A DNA stretch of 64,000 nt from Gnetum montanum (GCA_015680685.1 MNCI01011535.1:267855-331854), one strand, 5' to 3'. Shown: positions 48,552-61,856, counted from the first letter of the stretch. The notes: generated by a model not told the origin, from the letters alone. A program made the numbers and translations.

Positions 48552-49050
48552 TGTTAGTTAATAATTCAAATATTTTCTTAATTCATAAAGTATCATATTG
48601 AGTCAAGGAAGTATTTTTAAGTATATTAACTTAATTTGTTACTCCTAGTATCAATTTGTAGCATATGAAATTCATTCATAAGGTTGTGTTTTTTAAAAAA
48701 ATCATAACAACTAACTAAATGGTCTTATGAATTTGTAACAGCTGTGTTACATTATGCCATCTAAGTGAGTTACAACTCTTCATCAAGTTAATAATCTAAC
48801 TAGCTCTAAGTCTATAAGTGAGTCAAGTAAGCAGGAGTTCAAAAGTATACAAGTACAAGAATAATAATTATCCAAAAGAAACAAACTGTTATGACCAAAA
48901 GGTCCAAGTCAAGTTGTTTAGAAAAAGTATTCTCGAAGAAATTATTAGTTTAGAAATTCTTATCGTACTTTGAACTTGCTGCAAATTATTAAGTTCTTCA
49001 TGTCATTACCTTTTTAGGTTGTTTTCTACAATACTACATTAAGTTTAATA
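48552..49050 (+). repeat. Copia element 3' LTR
   Basis: It starts TGTTAGTTAATAATTC and ends AAGTTTAATA. It aligns from end to end with 11179-11682, with many transitions showing age. Confidence 0.85.
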
Positions 49051-49055
49051 AAGAT

Positions 49056-51810
49056 CATGAAGAAATTTATTAAAAGATTAGCTACTATCATTCGTAGGTT
49101 TTCCTTGTATAACTCTAATTTTAAGAAAAGACATCTAAATATAATCTTTGTTATGAATTTTGCAATCCATTTTACTAATAGAGAAACACACTTCTTATAA
49201 CAATTAAAGAGGCCAAGTCCTTTGTCTTTTTTGCTACTAGTGCAAATATCCAAGTAAATCTAGAAAAGCTTTTGCTATTTTTCTTAACAGACCAAAGAAA
49301 TAGATGGAATTCAATCAATTCTATCATAAGAAGCTTTTGTAGAAGCTCAACAATTAGGGTAATAAACATGAGTAGACTAAAGCATATGCTTAGTAACTAA
49401 AAATTTATTGGCAAAGGTGAGCTTTCTTCTCTTTATTTATTAAGATTCTTTTTAATTTTATCAACCACATAGTTCCAATAGATATTCAAGCTAAGCTCCA
49501 AAAAAATGAAATTTATAAAATATTAAAGATAGAATTTTTTAAAAAGATTTTCCAATGCTTGAGAGTAACACATTCATCAATATTACTGTTACAATAAACA
49601 AAAATTTTATTCCAATTGATATGAGAGTCAAATAACATCCAATATTCCTTTACTCTAGTTAACAAAATATTGATATGTTACAAATAATTATTGGTCATAA
49701 CAAAAGAGTCATCTACAAATGGAATGTGAAGCAATCACATACCTTAATCTTCAACTGAATTTTCCTTAATGATATTCTTTTGAAGGTCATAGTGCAAGTT
49801 GTGTGAAAGAAAGTTTGTTGCAATAATGAAAAGATAGGAAGCCAAAGGACAACCTTGATAAAGTAATTGCTTAGAAAAAAAGAGCAATTCGATCCAAAAT
49901 TCATAACTTAAGCATTAACATTAGTAGGCAAGGTATGAGCAAGATGAATAAAGTAATAACTAAATTCAAATTTATAGAGAGATGTAATAATAAAATCTCA
50001 TTCAATCGTACCATAACTTAACTTAATAAAAACAATGTCTTGATTAGTAACAGAAGCCCACTCCATTCCCTCTAATGGTTCAATTACATTATTTAAGATG
50101 TTTCTACCATTAACAGTACTTAGTTACTCAACTTTGATGATATCATCTATAGTCTTTTGAATCCAACAACACATATATTTCAATTAAATTTTATAAATAT
50201 TGTTAAGAATAGCAATAGGCCTCCAAGTCCTAATATGTTAAAAATCATTATCCTTAGAAAGTAGAGAATTGTACCTTTATTTATATTTTTACTGAGAGAA
50301 CCTTGTTTGATAACCTCTTGGAAAACACGAAAGAGATCATCTTCAATAATCTCAGAATGTATCTTAAAAACTTTAACTACAAAACCATCAAACCCTAGAA
50401 CTTTGCCGTTTTCTAAACTAAAAGTTGTTGCTTTAATTTCTTTCCTTGTAATTTCTTATCCAAGAATACTTTGATATGCTTTTGTTATAAGATAATAAAT
50501 ATGTATATTAGAGGCCTCAAAGGTTTCCTTACTAAAACCATTAGAAGAAAAACAATAGAAGAACAATTTGCTACAAATATATTAATAGTCTCAAGATCTG
50601 TAGTAATGGAATCATTTATATAAAGTGATGTCAAGATCAGAATTTAAAACATTTCTTATAAGGCTCATCTTCAATTTTCAACTAGAAAATATAACTTTTA
50701 CTGAAAGTATTTTTAGCTTCAAAAGCATCCCAACATTATTTAACATAGTGAGCTTTAGTTAAAGCTTTTTGGATTCCAATATCAAGGGGTCTTTTGGTCT
50801 AAAACTATTTACATTTACTTGATAAATTCTACAAGCTCTTCTCCAATTTGATGTTTTTTCTTAGCAAATTACTTTTCCAACCATCTTGCAAAATTTTTGA
50901 CTCTAAAAGTATTTTGTTATCACCAAATAGTCCAACCTATATTACCAATAGGATTTTTCTACATTTCCCAAAGACTTTAAACCATTTTTCCTACTAAGTC
51001 TTGTGAACATATTAGTATTCATATCAAAGTAATAAAAAAAAAATCAATCTCAGAGAGAATAACACTAAAAGGAAAATGATTTCACAAAGTAGTAATCATA
51101 TACACTTATACTTTTCTATAAGCTTCCAAAAATAAATATTAAAAATAGAAAATATATCCATTAGACAACGAATTTAATTATCATTTCATTGTTGATAATT
51201 ATAGTAAGCATAATTCTTATTATTTGAATCATTAGAAAATGGAGAACTAATATCAACAAGAAAATACCTTCCTTTTTAAAAAATTACACTAGTCTTCCTT
51301 TACTTGAGAGCATATATTGAGAGAAAGATTATTAAGTTTATCCAAATGACTCTCAACAATATTAAAATCACCTTCAATAATCTAATGAACTTTAGGTAGA
51401 GATAAAAAATACATCCAAATCTATTATCAATCTATTGATTTCTTAGTAGCATAAATATTACAAAGTCAAAATCACATGTTTTACTTCAACAAGTAACTAA
51501 ATTCTCTATTAAGGTTGTTAAAGCCATATTTCAAAATTTTTGTAGTCTAATTTTTATTAATTAAAATAGCAATACTATTCTATTCTCTTCATGATTAGTA
51601 GAAACAAGAATGCATTTTTCTAAATGTCTTTACCAACGTAACTAATATTATATGTTGAGATCTTAATCTCTTGAAAGAAAAGAATACCTAGAGATACATG
51701 TTAGTTTGAAATATATTGATTGGTAATCTTTTCTCAAGAATACTAGAAAAGCCATAAATATTCCATAATAAAACTAATATTGATATGTCAGGATAATGGC
51801 CCACATCCTT
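49056..51810 (-). pseudogene. L1-type LINE ORF2, endonuclease and RT (right half of split element)
   Basis: On the minus strand ORF2 begins near 51800 with the endonuclease block LLWNIYGF, then FQEIKIST-like near 51690. The RT region at 50480-50150 has an EITRKEI, ENGKVLGFDGF, IIEDDLFRVFQE and SLSKNIN series typical of plant L1-type RT. The end at 49270-49056 has SSKKDKGLGLFN and LLVKWIAKF, the post-RT block of these LINEs. Stops and frameshifts abound. The rest of ORF2 lies at 11178-10201, beyond the copia insertion. Confidence 0.8.
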
Positions 51811-53300
51811 GATTTTTCAAGCTTAACATTTATCTTATAATCCATGTCTATAATAACTATAAAAAACATTTGAAATATTAGTAAAAGTAAAGATATAAGA
51901 AAATACCTCATGGATTTTTAAATTGAAATGATTACGAAAAGGCATTCTTTATTTGTAGCACTAGATGAAAACCTTGTACATTAGCACTTATATTACTAAT
52001 CCTTAATGAAAAAGTCTTTTTTCTAAAGAAGAATTATTTTTAGATTATAAAATTATTGGCATCCTTAGATTTAAATGGATTAATAACAAGTTGAAAATTT
52101 GTTTAGAAAGGATACATTTGTGTATCCTAAAAAATACCCTTATTTTTTTAAAAAAAAGATTGTTTCTTTGTCATGCAAATAAATTTTTTATTAAAAAGAA
52201 GACAAATCACAATAATTTAGGATACCAATAGTTGCAACATCATTGCAAATTATAGTGTGTAATTGTTTAGGAAAGACATTGGTTACTTACCTTAAGTTTT
52301 AATTTTATATTTCTTTACTATAAATTAATCTTTGCAAAATAACATCTATGCTACATAGCATCTAATAATGTTTTTGACTCTATTTTGAGGATTGTATGAG
52401 TGTTACTAATAAATTCATTTTTAATGCTTTGAAAAAGAAGAGAAAGATTTTTTGAATTTAATCCAACAAGAAATTTTAGAATAATGAAAAGAATTAGGAT
52501 CAAAATCCACTTTCCATTTTAAAGTAATAAAAGTATTATTATGATCATTAAATAATTTAAGATTAAAAGCTTTCAAAATCAGTTTAGAATTTTTAGGTTT
52601 AACAAGAAAAAAATTGAGAAACATAATGAGCATGCAAAACACTAATTTCGTAGCATCCAAAAATATCATGAATCACTAGTGTAAAACCCTTATTTTATTG
52701 AATAAATTCATTAATCTATAGAAAGATATATCAAGAAGTGATTTTTTTATAGAGATTGAAATAAATCATAAAGTAAAACATAATCAGAAGCTTTAGAATC
52801 CTTCATGTTCTTGATAATCTAAAAGACATTAGCATTCTCCATATTTAAATCATTTCTTGCCAAAAAATTCTCTGCCAATATATCTCTGCTAGAAACCCTC
52901 AAGGTTGACAAAACTTTAAATGTTTGGCTTTTATAAGAAAACCTTTAACAACAAAGCTCCAAAGCTCAATTATTCTACTCACAATTAGAACAAATAAGAC
53001 TACAAGATTAAATATTTTAAAAAAAGTGAGATGATAATACCCCAACAATATATTATAAGAATAGAAGACCAAGTAAAGAAATTAGAGTACCAATGTGAAT
53101 GGGAATGCAACTAGATTCTATATTTTCTTCATGAGGTTAAATTGGACCATTGTTATTGATAAACATATAGTTAGAAAATTAAAAGTAAATATGTAGAAGA
53201 CATAAAAGATAGTTGTTATGTATGTGAAGGAGAGTTAGTGTTATGCTAATTTTCTCCCATGGTTTGTGTTATCCCCATCTCTTTTTTTTTGCTTCAAATC
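51811..53300 (-). pseudogene. L1-type LINE ORF1/5' region
   Basis: This is the region 5' of ORF2 on the element strand. An open stretch at 52669-52421 reads FNLKLFNDHNNTFITLKWKVDFDP, Lys-rich and plausibly part of ORF1, the nucleic-acid-binding protein. No zinc knuckle was recognised. The exact 5' end is uncertain. Confidence 0.45.
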
Positions 53301-53469
53301 GAAAGTAAGTGTAATTTCAATGTTGTTCCATGAGGATTTGAGCATTAAATCCTCGAAATATGTCATCACAAGACATGTTCTTAGCTCTTGGGGACCATCG
53401 AGAACCATCTAGATTCATAATCCAACTTATGGACTTAATTTTCTATGATCCCTGAAAAACTCTAGAGTT

Positions 53470-53590
53470 AAAATTTTTCTAACTGTTTGAGCTTTTGTGA
53501 CTTAAAATTTTTCTAACTGTTGGAGTTGTCATGACTCAAAATTTTTCTAAGTGTTCGAGTTGACATGACTCAAAATTTTTCTATGTATGA
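53470..53590. repeat. 34-bp tandem repeat
   Basis: AAAATTTTTCT occurs at 53470, 53504, 53538 and 53572, exactly 34 bases apart, with the spacers CTAACTGTTTGAGCTTTTGTG-like and diverged. About 3.5 units lie between the LINE 5' region and the E4 LTR. Confidence 0.85.
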
Positions 53591-53648
53591 TTGATGTTGA
53601 CTGTCAAAGAACTAGTTGGTGTTGAATGTCAAAAGTTAGAATCGATGT

Positions 53649-54607
53649 TGATGAGTGTCAAAGTGTTGCATTGACAGGCCCCATTTATGTGGTGTTGCCC
53701 CATCAATAGGGTCCCATTTACATGGTATTGCCCTATCAATGGGGCCACGTTGACGTAGCATTTGCTATGTCTATGAGGCCTTATTGACATAGTACTATAG
53801 AAAAAACTATAAATACAAGCTCCCATCCATGTTTATGGAGATAGAAGTCATCGTAGTAGTAGAGCTCTTGCAGTTTGTTCTTTTGAAGGTTAGAATATTT
53901 CTCTGAGTGCCTATAGTAGGAGTCAAAAAGTATACAGATCTTTATTCAAGCATTGTTGTACCTAAACCACACTAATGTGTACGGCAATAAAGATGATCCT
54001 TTTGATCAAACCTTGCAGCACTTGGAATAGATTAATGATTTATTTATGCATATATTATTTTCATCAAATATGCAATTAATTAAGATAAATTAGACTTTAA
54101 GTGATTAGTTAATTAATTAAGCTAAATAGATTAAGTAAAAAGGTATGACTGCTTCAAGCGTAAACACATATTCGCTTGATAATCCCAACAACATTATGGC
54201 TTGGTGCGCCCAATAGCGTAACGCTTGGTAACCTAGCAGTGGATACATGGGTTCAACACACATATGGAAAATGGGATAGATGCTTATGTTAGGATTAGTC
54301 AGAGACTAGTTAAGTGGTTAAATTAGATTAGTTGTTAAATTATTCCATCTCTATACTCTAAGCACCGAAGAACATAAAACATAAAACAATAAAAATCATA
54401 TGCCTCGATTACACTTAACCATACCTTTATACATCATAAGTACATCACAAGTGTAATTGGGAAGATAATGATTGACTTTAAGGCAAGGTTTACTTCCTAA
54501 AAGACTAGTGTATTGAAAACTATAGAGTCTGCAAAATTGAACTAGATCACGCATGAACACTTTGTGATTCGTATGGTTGGGCGTAGGGGTACCTCGACCA
54601 CTTACCA
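53649..54607 (+). repeat. E4 5' LTR
   Basis: It starts TGATGAG and ends CTTACCA (mutated CTCATCA). A 33-base unit with ATCAATGGGGCC-type cores is repeated at 53672-53760. TATAAATA lies at 53809-53816. It is similar to solo LTR S1 through the U5 part (GCTTGGTAACC, GTATGGTTGGGCGTAGGGGTACC). Confidence 0.88.
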
Positions 54608-54760
54608 TTGGCATCATTATTAGAGGGTCTATTTGTTGGGACGTGCACTATCTAAGATTAGTGAACATTATTAATATCATTGGATGAACCCAAGATCAAC
54701 ATCACTCTCATATGACATATAATTACAAAAGCACACTAATATTTTCTTTTTTTTTGCAAA
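54608..54760 (+). other. E4 primer-binding site and leader
   Basis: TTGGCATCATTATTAGAGGG at 54608-54627 is a degenerate form of the tRNA-Asp site of E1. A leader with a T run (54748-54754) follows to the gag ATG at 54761. Confidence 0.7.
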
Positions 54761-56560
54761 ATGTCTTCTTCTTCTCACAGACATGAAGATGTCAAACTCT
54801 TGGTCCCATAATAGTGTAAGGTGGTATATACTCATCTAGATGAGTATGTGCCTGATTTTACCTTCATCCTACACGAAGATGAGCAACTATGATGGCGTGA
54901 TATGTAAGGCAACATTGTAATGTCCCTCGATTGATTTGTGCCCATGATGCTGCTTTAAACTCTTACAAAGTTAGGCATCCACGATCTTCAAGAGGAATAC
55001 ATTGTGAATGGTTATGAAACTAGGGACTATCATCCCACTAACACACAATGTAGGAAATTTTGACACTAGGAGAAGCATCATGATGCTATGAAGGGAAAAT
55101 AGTTCACCAATCCCGTATTCTTGCTAGACCAAGACAACAAGGAGGATCCTCCTTTTGAGGGCTCTTAACATGACAATTCTCCACCCTTGCTTACTGATGA
55201 TGGGAATGTGAACCTAAATCTACATTCTACTATCAACATTCCAAGTTCAAGAAAAGTTGGTAGTCAAGGCAAGAGCTCGGGCAAGCATCAAGATAATAAG
55301 AAATCTGATGAACGTGGCCATGAAAATCAAAGAGGACTTGGTAGACACCATGTTGGTGGCAGTCCTCCTCCATCTTCGTCCTTTTCATATGCATCCTCTT
55401 CTTCCTCTTCTTTTGGTTATGAAAGATGTCATAGAAAGAATAACCGTGATGGAGGTTCTCAATCGGACAACAATACTAATCACCAAGCTGGTAATGAATG
55501 AAGGGGTAATAGAGGACATCATTGATGACAACAAAAAAATGATGATGATGAGCCTCTATTGGCAACTTAAAGCATGCTTAACATTGTAGAGGTAGTTAAG
55601 ATTCCAACTAGGCATGTGAAAGATAGTCGGATCAAGCGCTTAGATATGAACAATATCCCAAGATTTAAGCAGGGATATAACTATGATTCATAGACACATC
55701 TATAAGCTTTTTGTGATGCTTGTGCCTTGCAAAATATTGAAAATGATTGGTAGAAACTCAAACTCTTCCCTAGGACACTCATCAAGATGGCTCAAAACTA
55801 GTACCATTCCTTAGAGCCAGAATCTATATGTCAATAGAGTACAATGCTTGAGCTATTTAATGATAAATACCAAATGTACTCTAGACTGTCTAATCTAAGA
55901 AGGCAAATCTAAGGCTAGAAATAGGGAACACATGAACCCTTGGATGTTTCCATGGGTAGATATTATTCTCTATTACACTGATGCCTTGGCCATGATTATT
56001 CTTAAAGGGAACAACTCTGCCATATCATAGATGGGCTCAGAGTAGAAACTAGAAGAACTCTTGGGGTTTATGCCCAAGGAAGACTATTTAAACTAAGAGC
56101 TCATTCGATGCAAAGGCTGATAGAGTAGGTAGCAAAAGAAGAAGGTGAATTGCAGAAAAGGGAAAGTGCAGAAGAGTATAATAGGGACCCTTCCATTAGA
56201 AAAGGGAGGTCCAATTCTATGATGATGAGGAGTCACCACTCGACGAAGTGGTGAACAGGAAAAGCTTGCCTATCCAAAAATCTATTTTTGACATTTTAAA
56301 AAAGGTTGATAAATTATGGGAATCTTTGGATGAAAAATTCCAAACTGCTATGAAGATTGCTAAAGCATCCAAAAAGTAGAATAGTGATCGTGACGGCATG
56401 AGATGAAAAGAAGCTAAACGTGCTTACCAGAGAGGTAAGGGCAAAGCTGCTATAGTAGAAGAAGTTGTGGAGATAGACTTTAATGATGATGTTGGATGTG
56501 ACATTTGTCAATATGAACATCCTTAGGGATGTTGCCCTATGGTGTCACACTTATAAGAGT
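54761..56560 (+). pseudogene. E4 gag
   Basis: It starts MSSSSHRHEDVK and aligns with E1 Gag throughout. It has TGA at the same position as the first E1 stop (before WRD, near 54890). A Ser-rich basic segment is still open (55187-55501). Capsid blocks run from SMLNIVEVVKIPTRHVKDSR (near 55570) to AQGRLFKLR (near 56085), then ESAEEYNRDPSIRK. The knuckle CDICQYEHP, stop, GCCPM lies at about 56497-56540. Stops are mainly at Gln and Trp positions of E1. Confidence 0.82.
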
Positions 56561-57660
56561 TTGAGATGTATGCACTAAATCCTCAACTAGCATAGAGGCA
56601 AGCACCCATATGATTACCTTATCCTTAAGGCAATCCAAGGTAGTTCCTCCAGCAACATTAAGCTTACTATCCAAGTGGGGCTCCACCACAACCATGTGAA
56701 CAATATCAATAGTGGCACTAACTACAATCATGGAGAATGCCACCGTAGATAGTAATACCCTAACAGGTAACTAGATTCATATGGGTACTATGTTCAGCAA
56801 TTTGTTTCTCCACAAAGATTTGCAAGCCACTCATCATTCCAACATCACTATTAAACTCATTCACCATCTAGTTGAGGGGAGCACCCATATCCATACCATC
56901 CTCTGCATCCGTCTACACACATCTGTCTACCCTCAACCCACTTACCTCCTTCTCTATCCATGCATAGCAAAATTTCCACAGAGTAGCAACAATGAAATGC
57001 TACAAGGGCTATAAATTTACAACTGGCCTTTCAACTGAGTGGTTCAGAAAATTGATCTAGAAAACAATCATTCTTCTAATCCAACAGTCCTCCCAAACCC
57101 TCACAACCTAATGTGGATGGTCACTTTATATCTCTAACACCCTCATCCTTTACATGAAACACATTTGAGCATTCTTCAAACCAAACACTGCCTCAGATCC
57201 GCACTGTGATGCTAACTCATGTTGTTTTCAATTAGATCAAGGTTGAAAACCTTCCCACAAAATGATCTAACCTAGGAAGTCCTCTTATTTATTTGTAGAT
57301 AACTAGACATGAGCCATGGAAGGCTCTTCTTGATTATAGTTTTGGTTTCAATCTCATCTCCCATGACATGTACAAGGCTTGGAACCTACCACCTTTCAAG
57401 AAGAGTAATATCCATCTAGAATTGGTAAACTAATCAATCACTGTTACTTTTGGATTAGTGGAGGAGATTGTGGCTACAATTTGTGGGTGGTCCTATCCTA
57501 CCAATTTTTTGGTGATCAAAGTTAAAAATTGCGAAGGTGACTTCCCCATCATTATGGAAAGGGTGTGGTTAAGAACTGTTGATGCGAAAATGGGCATCAA
57601 CGACCTCTCCTTGGAAATCTCCAAGAAGAATGAATTTCGATGACTAAAGAAGAAGCATGC
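56561..57660 (+). pseudogene. E4 linker and protease
   Basis: A Pro/Tyr/His-rich linker is followed by the protease at about 57290-57640. The active site has decayed to LLDYSFGFNLIS. An open stretch at 57458-57643 gives the VEEIVATICGWSYPTNFLVI and FPIIMERVWL blocks. Confidence 0.75.
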
Positions 57661-58890
57661 TCCATGCATTGCATATAGTAATAATGGGTGCAATTGCATG
57701 CAAAAAATCTGGTCCATTAAAAGTACATCTATCAAAGCATGCAATCAGTGTGCACAAGAAAAAAATATCCAAAGGTGCATGTATGTAGCAACCACAAAAC
57801 AAGAGGGCATCCAATGGCTAATAGCTGACTCTGACAATAGCACATTATGCATGGAATATGCATTTTTATACAATGTCAAGTCGGTTATCATTAATGCAAA
57901 TCTTTCTCTTGAACCAAAAGACAAGCTATTGCAGGTGGTCAACAAATGGCCAACAGCCTTTGCTTGGTCATATCCCGAGCTGACTGAAATTGATCCATGG
58001 ATATGCCAACATCGTATTTAGATCAACCTGGCCATGAGGCCAAGAAGGTAACCGTAGAGGTGGGNTCATTTTCCAATAGCAAGTTGGTAGTGGGATAAAA
58101 TTCTTCATGGATGACTTCTCTACCCATCGAGATACATTTGAGCAAGCCTTGGATTTCCTTGAGGAAGTATTGAAAAGATGTGTTAAAACAAACCTGAGGC
58201 TCAATTAGAAGAAATTCCATCTAATGGTTCAAGAGGGCATAGTACTGGGGCACTAAATTTCACAAGAAGGGATTGAGGTAGAACAAAAAAAGATAACAAT
58301 CATCTAAGGAATCACATGTCAACCAGAGATAGTTAAAGATGTTTAATCATTCCTTAGATACATTGGCTACTACTAATAGTTCATAGAGAATTTCTCTAAG
58401 ATTGCAAAGTCGTTGGTCGAGCTTAGAAAGAAAGATGCTCCATTTATCTAGACTAAGGACTGTGAACATGCAGTCCAACTATTAAAAAAAAAACTCGAAG
58501 AAACTCCAATTCTATAGGCACCAAACTAGTCCAAACCATTTTATTTAATGATGGATGCATCTAATTATGCCTTGGGAGCTGTGCTTACATAGTTGGATGA
58601 TAAGAAATATTCATATTACATCCACTGCATTAGCCAAAGCATTGTGGGTGCACAGTTGAATTACACCACAACTGAGAAAGAACTAATGGCAGTGATGTAT
58701 GCTCTTGAAAATTTCACACACTATGTGCTTGGCTATAAGGTGTTTGTGCATAGATATCATAGTGCCATTTACTTTTTAATGAATAAACCAATGGTGAGTT
58801 CCCATATCATATGATGGCTCGTGATCATGCAAGAATTTGATCTCACAATGGTAGATTGGAAAGGAATTGAGAATGATGTCATTGACCATA
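57661..58890 (+). pseudogene. E4 RT (with internal deletion) and RNase H
   Basis: The pol start (57698-58020) is open. Near 58060, at a single undetermined base (58065), the sequence jumps from the PxxxPKRQP region to the QVGSGIKFFMDDFSTH block. That loses the RT finger and palm blocks present in E2 at about 24620-25040. The FMDDF catalytic block itself is intact here (58105-58119). RNase H (58593-58814) has MMDASNYALGAVL, YTTTEKELMAVMYALE and a SAIYFLMNK block. Stops are present. Confidence 0.82.
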
Positions 58891-60360
58891 TCTCTCGATT
58901 AAGATGGGATAATAAAGAGGAGGAGAGCTCACTCTATGATCAATTTCCAGATGAACTCCTCTTTATAGGAGCAACAAATGACCAAGTGCCCACAAAAACA
59001 AAATGGAATAATGGCATCCTCACTTACCTTCTCACTTAGGAGATGCCACAATATCTAAACTTTAGGAAGAAACAAAAGTTTCTTCATTGAGCAAAGTACT
59101 TCATGGAAATCAATAGACACCTTTACAAGGTGTGCATCAATGGTCTGGTTCATTGGTGTGTCCTTGATGCGAATTAACTGTGTGTTTTGTAGGATGCTCA
59201 CAAAGGCCCTTATAGAGGCCACTATGTAGGGAGATGTACAGCCATAAAAATCCTAATGGTAGGGTACTATTAGCCTACAATCTTTAGGGACGTCCACCAA
59301 TTTGTTCAATCTTGTGAACATTGTCAAAGAGATGGTGGGGTGACCACATGAATGGAGGGTCCTCAACAGTGGATTCAACCACTAAAATCCTTTGACATAT
59401 GGGGCATTGACTTCATGGATCCCATCACATCCATGTCCAATGAAAAGGCGTATATCATCATAGCAATAAACTACTGCACCAAATGGACAGAAGTAGTAGT
59501 CATCACTGACTATACATCATCCACTGCTACTAGATTTGTACAAAAAAATGTTGTAAATAGGTTTAGGATGGCATGTGCACTAATTTCTGACAATAGAACT
59601 CATTTTACAAGTTCCACTTTTCAAAAACTTATGCAACACTTGGGGGCTGAACATAACTTAACAACACCCTATCACCCCTAAGACAACAGTCAAGTAGAGG
59701 TAACTAACAAGGAGATCACAAAGATCCTAACAAATACCATAAGCAAATATAGGAGAGATTGGAGCACAAAATTCAACAATGCCCTTTGGGCCTACCGCTT
59801 AACATGGAAACTCCCTATTAGCTACTCTTCCTATGAGCTAGTGTAGGAAAAACTTACAATGTTCCCAATTCAATTCGAATTTCATACACTCTCAACAACT
59901 TGTGATCTAAATCTTGACCTAAGTCTAAAAAAAAAAAAAGATTGATCAACCTCAATGTGCTAGACAAAAATCAATTAGTGGCCCTATCTTCAAATGAAGT
60001 GCGGAAGGCATTCAATAAACAAAGTCATGACATTAAAATATGAAAAGTAAAGTTTCAAGTAAGAGATAAGGTTCTCTATTAGAACCCCACAAACACATCC
60101 CAAAAAACAAAGTTTCAAACATTGTAGGAGGGACCTTATATAATTGATGAAACCTTTTCTTTTAGAGCCATGACCATATACAAACTTGAGAGTTCAAATA
60201 AAAAGCAGTTGGTCAACATCCAACAAGTGAAGCTTTTCCATGAGCCCAACCAAGCCAATTCAATGAATACCTCAGCAGATGGACAACCACGCTTAATTGT
60301 TTGGCTCTCTTCCTTCCAACTCAATCATGGGGGAGACGATCACCCATGCCAATCATCCAT
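58891..60360 (+). pseudogene. E4 integrase and end of pol
   Basis: The linker DHISRLRWDNKEEESS and FPDELLF match the Athila type. The zinc-binding region has SCEHCQRDGG near 59315. The core, open at 59352-59681, has FDIWGIDFMDPITS (first Asp), CALISDNRTHFTS (second Asp) and VEVTNKEITKILT (Glu). The end reads FQLNHGGDDHPC, and contains TCATGGGGGAG at 60325-60335. Stops occur between the blocks. Confidence 0.85.
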
Positions 60361-61850
60361 ATGGCTCTTACATTTTTTTATTTTTTATTTTACACATTTT
60401 TGTCTTTACAATTTATTTATTTTACCCCTTTTTTATTTTTTAAATATTTTTCCTATTTTACACGATCATTAGTACATTTAAATCTTTCTTGAATATTTTA
60501 CACTTTCTTTTTAATTTTACTTTATTTTGTTTGAGTATAATTTTCAAATTTTTGCTAATAAACCTACTTTATGCCAACAAGACACAGTGGTGCTATAACT
60601 ATTACTAATAGTGGTTTTTGCTTTATGTTTTGTTTGTTAATGTCTGGTTTCTATTTTTTTATTTTTGTACCAATGGCTAAGTCATGGTTTCTTTTTCATG
60701 GACCAGGCAGTGAGTCTACGACATCCACTCATTCACAAACTCTATGGTTTTCCTTGTTTTGGGAGTTTGAGCTCCCTTTTATTAAATCAACTTTTAATAA
60801 ATTGGTGAGCTTGGTAGTTTATGGAATTGGGAGATATTCAAAGGTTTGTATAGGATGTGACTTCAAGGGAACTAAATACTCTTTGTACTCTTCTACTTGC
60901 TTAGGTGCTTCAGTGTTTTCATAGACTTCTTACCTTTCCATATTGTCTAATAACAGGAAATCAAATAATGTCTTTGCATGGGGTAGTTCCATCCAAAAGA
61001 ACAAAAACATGATGGGAATTCAAAGAACACCCCTTAGACAAATAACAGGCAATAAGCACTAGTTATGGGACTAGAAAGACATCTTACCCATGCTTGAATG
61101 TGCCCTCTAACTAAGGCCCTCTCTCACTTCCTACTTCTCTTTTCTCCTCTTTATGGAATGGTGGTTGCTTTTGTGAGTACTCTTGTGTCTTGAGGGCGTG
61201 AATTAGTCTTGGAGTGGTGATGCAAAGTCACTATAAGAGGTTGATTTTGGTTTGGACTAAGGATGGATCTTCTTAGGTCATTTTAAACAAAAATCCACAA
61301 GGGACTTCTTATGACCTTAATTTGGAATTCCATTCCACCATCTCCATCATCTATCTATGCTAACTGTAATTCACCTCACTATCAAAGTCCATGTTTTGGA
61401 TCTTGTGTCTTGGTTTGACGTATTTGAATTCTTAGGTAGAATCTTTCTGATTTTGGTCCTTAACTTCCATTAACCATTAATCACCTATGGGGTCCATGGA
61501 CTTCTTAGGTTGAGGTTATGTAAGGGAAAACAAGGCATGTGCCTATTATGGGGAGGATCCACTTGCATATCTCTTGGTTGGGTTCATTAAGTACCTTATC
61601 CTTAGACATTCTTGCAATTAGAATCTCTTGTACACCCATCTTCTACATCTCACCATGTGCTCCTTTGCATATTTTTTTCATTAAACATGTTCTCCATCAA
61701 ATTTTTTTAATTTTTGAGCATTCCAAGATCCTCTTCAATGATTTTATCATATTCTTGGCTTTTTTAGGATTCCATGGACTCCAAATTCATTGAAAATCTC
61801 TTTATATTTTTTGAGATACTCAAATTTGAAAATTTTGCCTATGGGCTTCA
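60361..61850 (+). other. E4 post-pol spacer
   Basis: It begins with a T-rich stretch (TTTTATTTTACACA-like, 60370-60540). Blocks near 60970-61140 (CATGGGGTAGTTCCATCC, ACACCCCTTAGACAAATA) and 61540-61570 (GGGAGGATCCACTTGCAT) match E1 and E2. Open stretches at 60571-60924 and 61539-61793 have no recognised content. Confidence 0.6.
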
Positions 61851-61856
61851 TATATG

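Larger units (their letters stand above)
11179..49050 (+). mobile_element. Ty1/copia retrotransposon, full length but repeatedly interrupted
   Basis: Two related LTRs (11179-11682 and 48552-49050, about 500 bp each) are in direct orientation. They bracket copia-type gag, protease, integrase, RT and RNase H in the copia order (integrase before RT). The flanking five bases are AAGAC (11174-11178) and AAGAT (49051-49055), a target duplication with one C-to-T change. The element sits inside a minus-strand L1-type LINE. Its own interior holds gypsy element E2 (11795-42960), an RTE fragment (45876-46350) and a solo LTR (46762-47638). All coding parts carry many stops, so it is an old, inactive copy. 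Confidence 0.85.

Noticed and set aside
60571-60924. Hydrophobic open frame of 117 codons in the E4 spacer as an envelope-like protein
   Set aside because: The matching spacers of E1, E2 and E3 do not keep this frame, and hydrophobicity follows from T-rich DNA.
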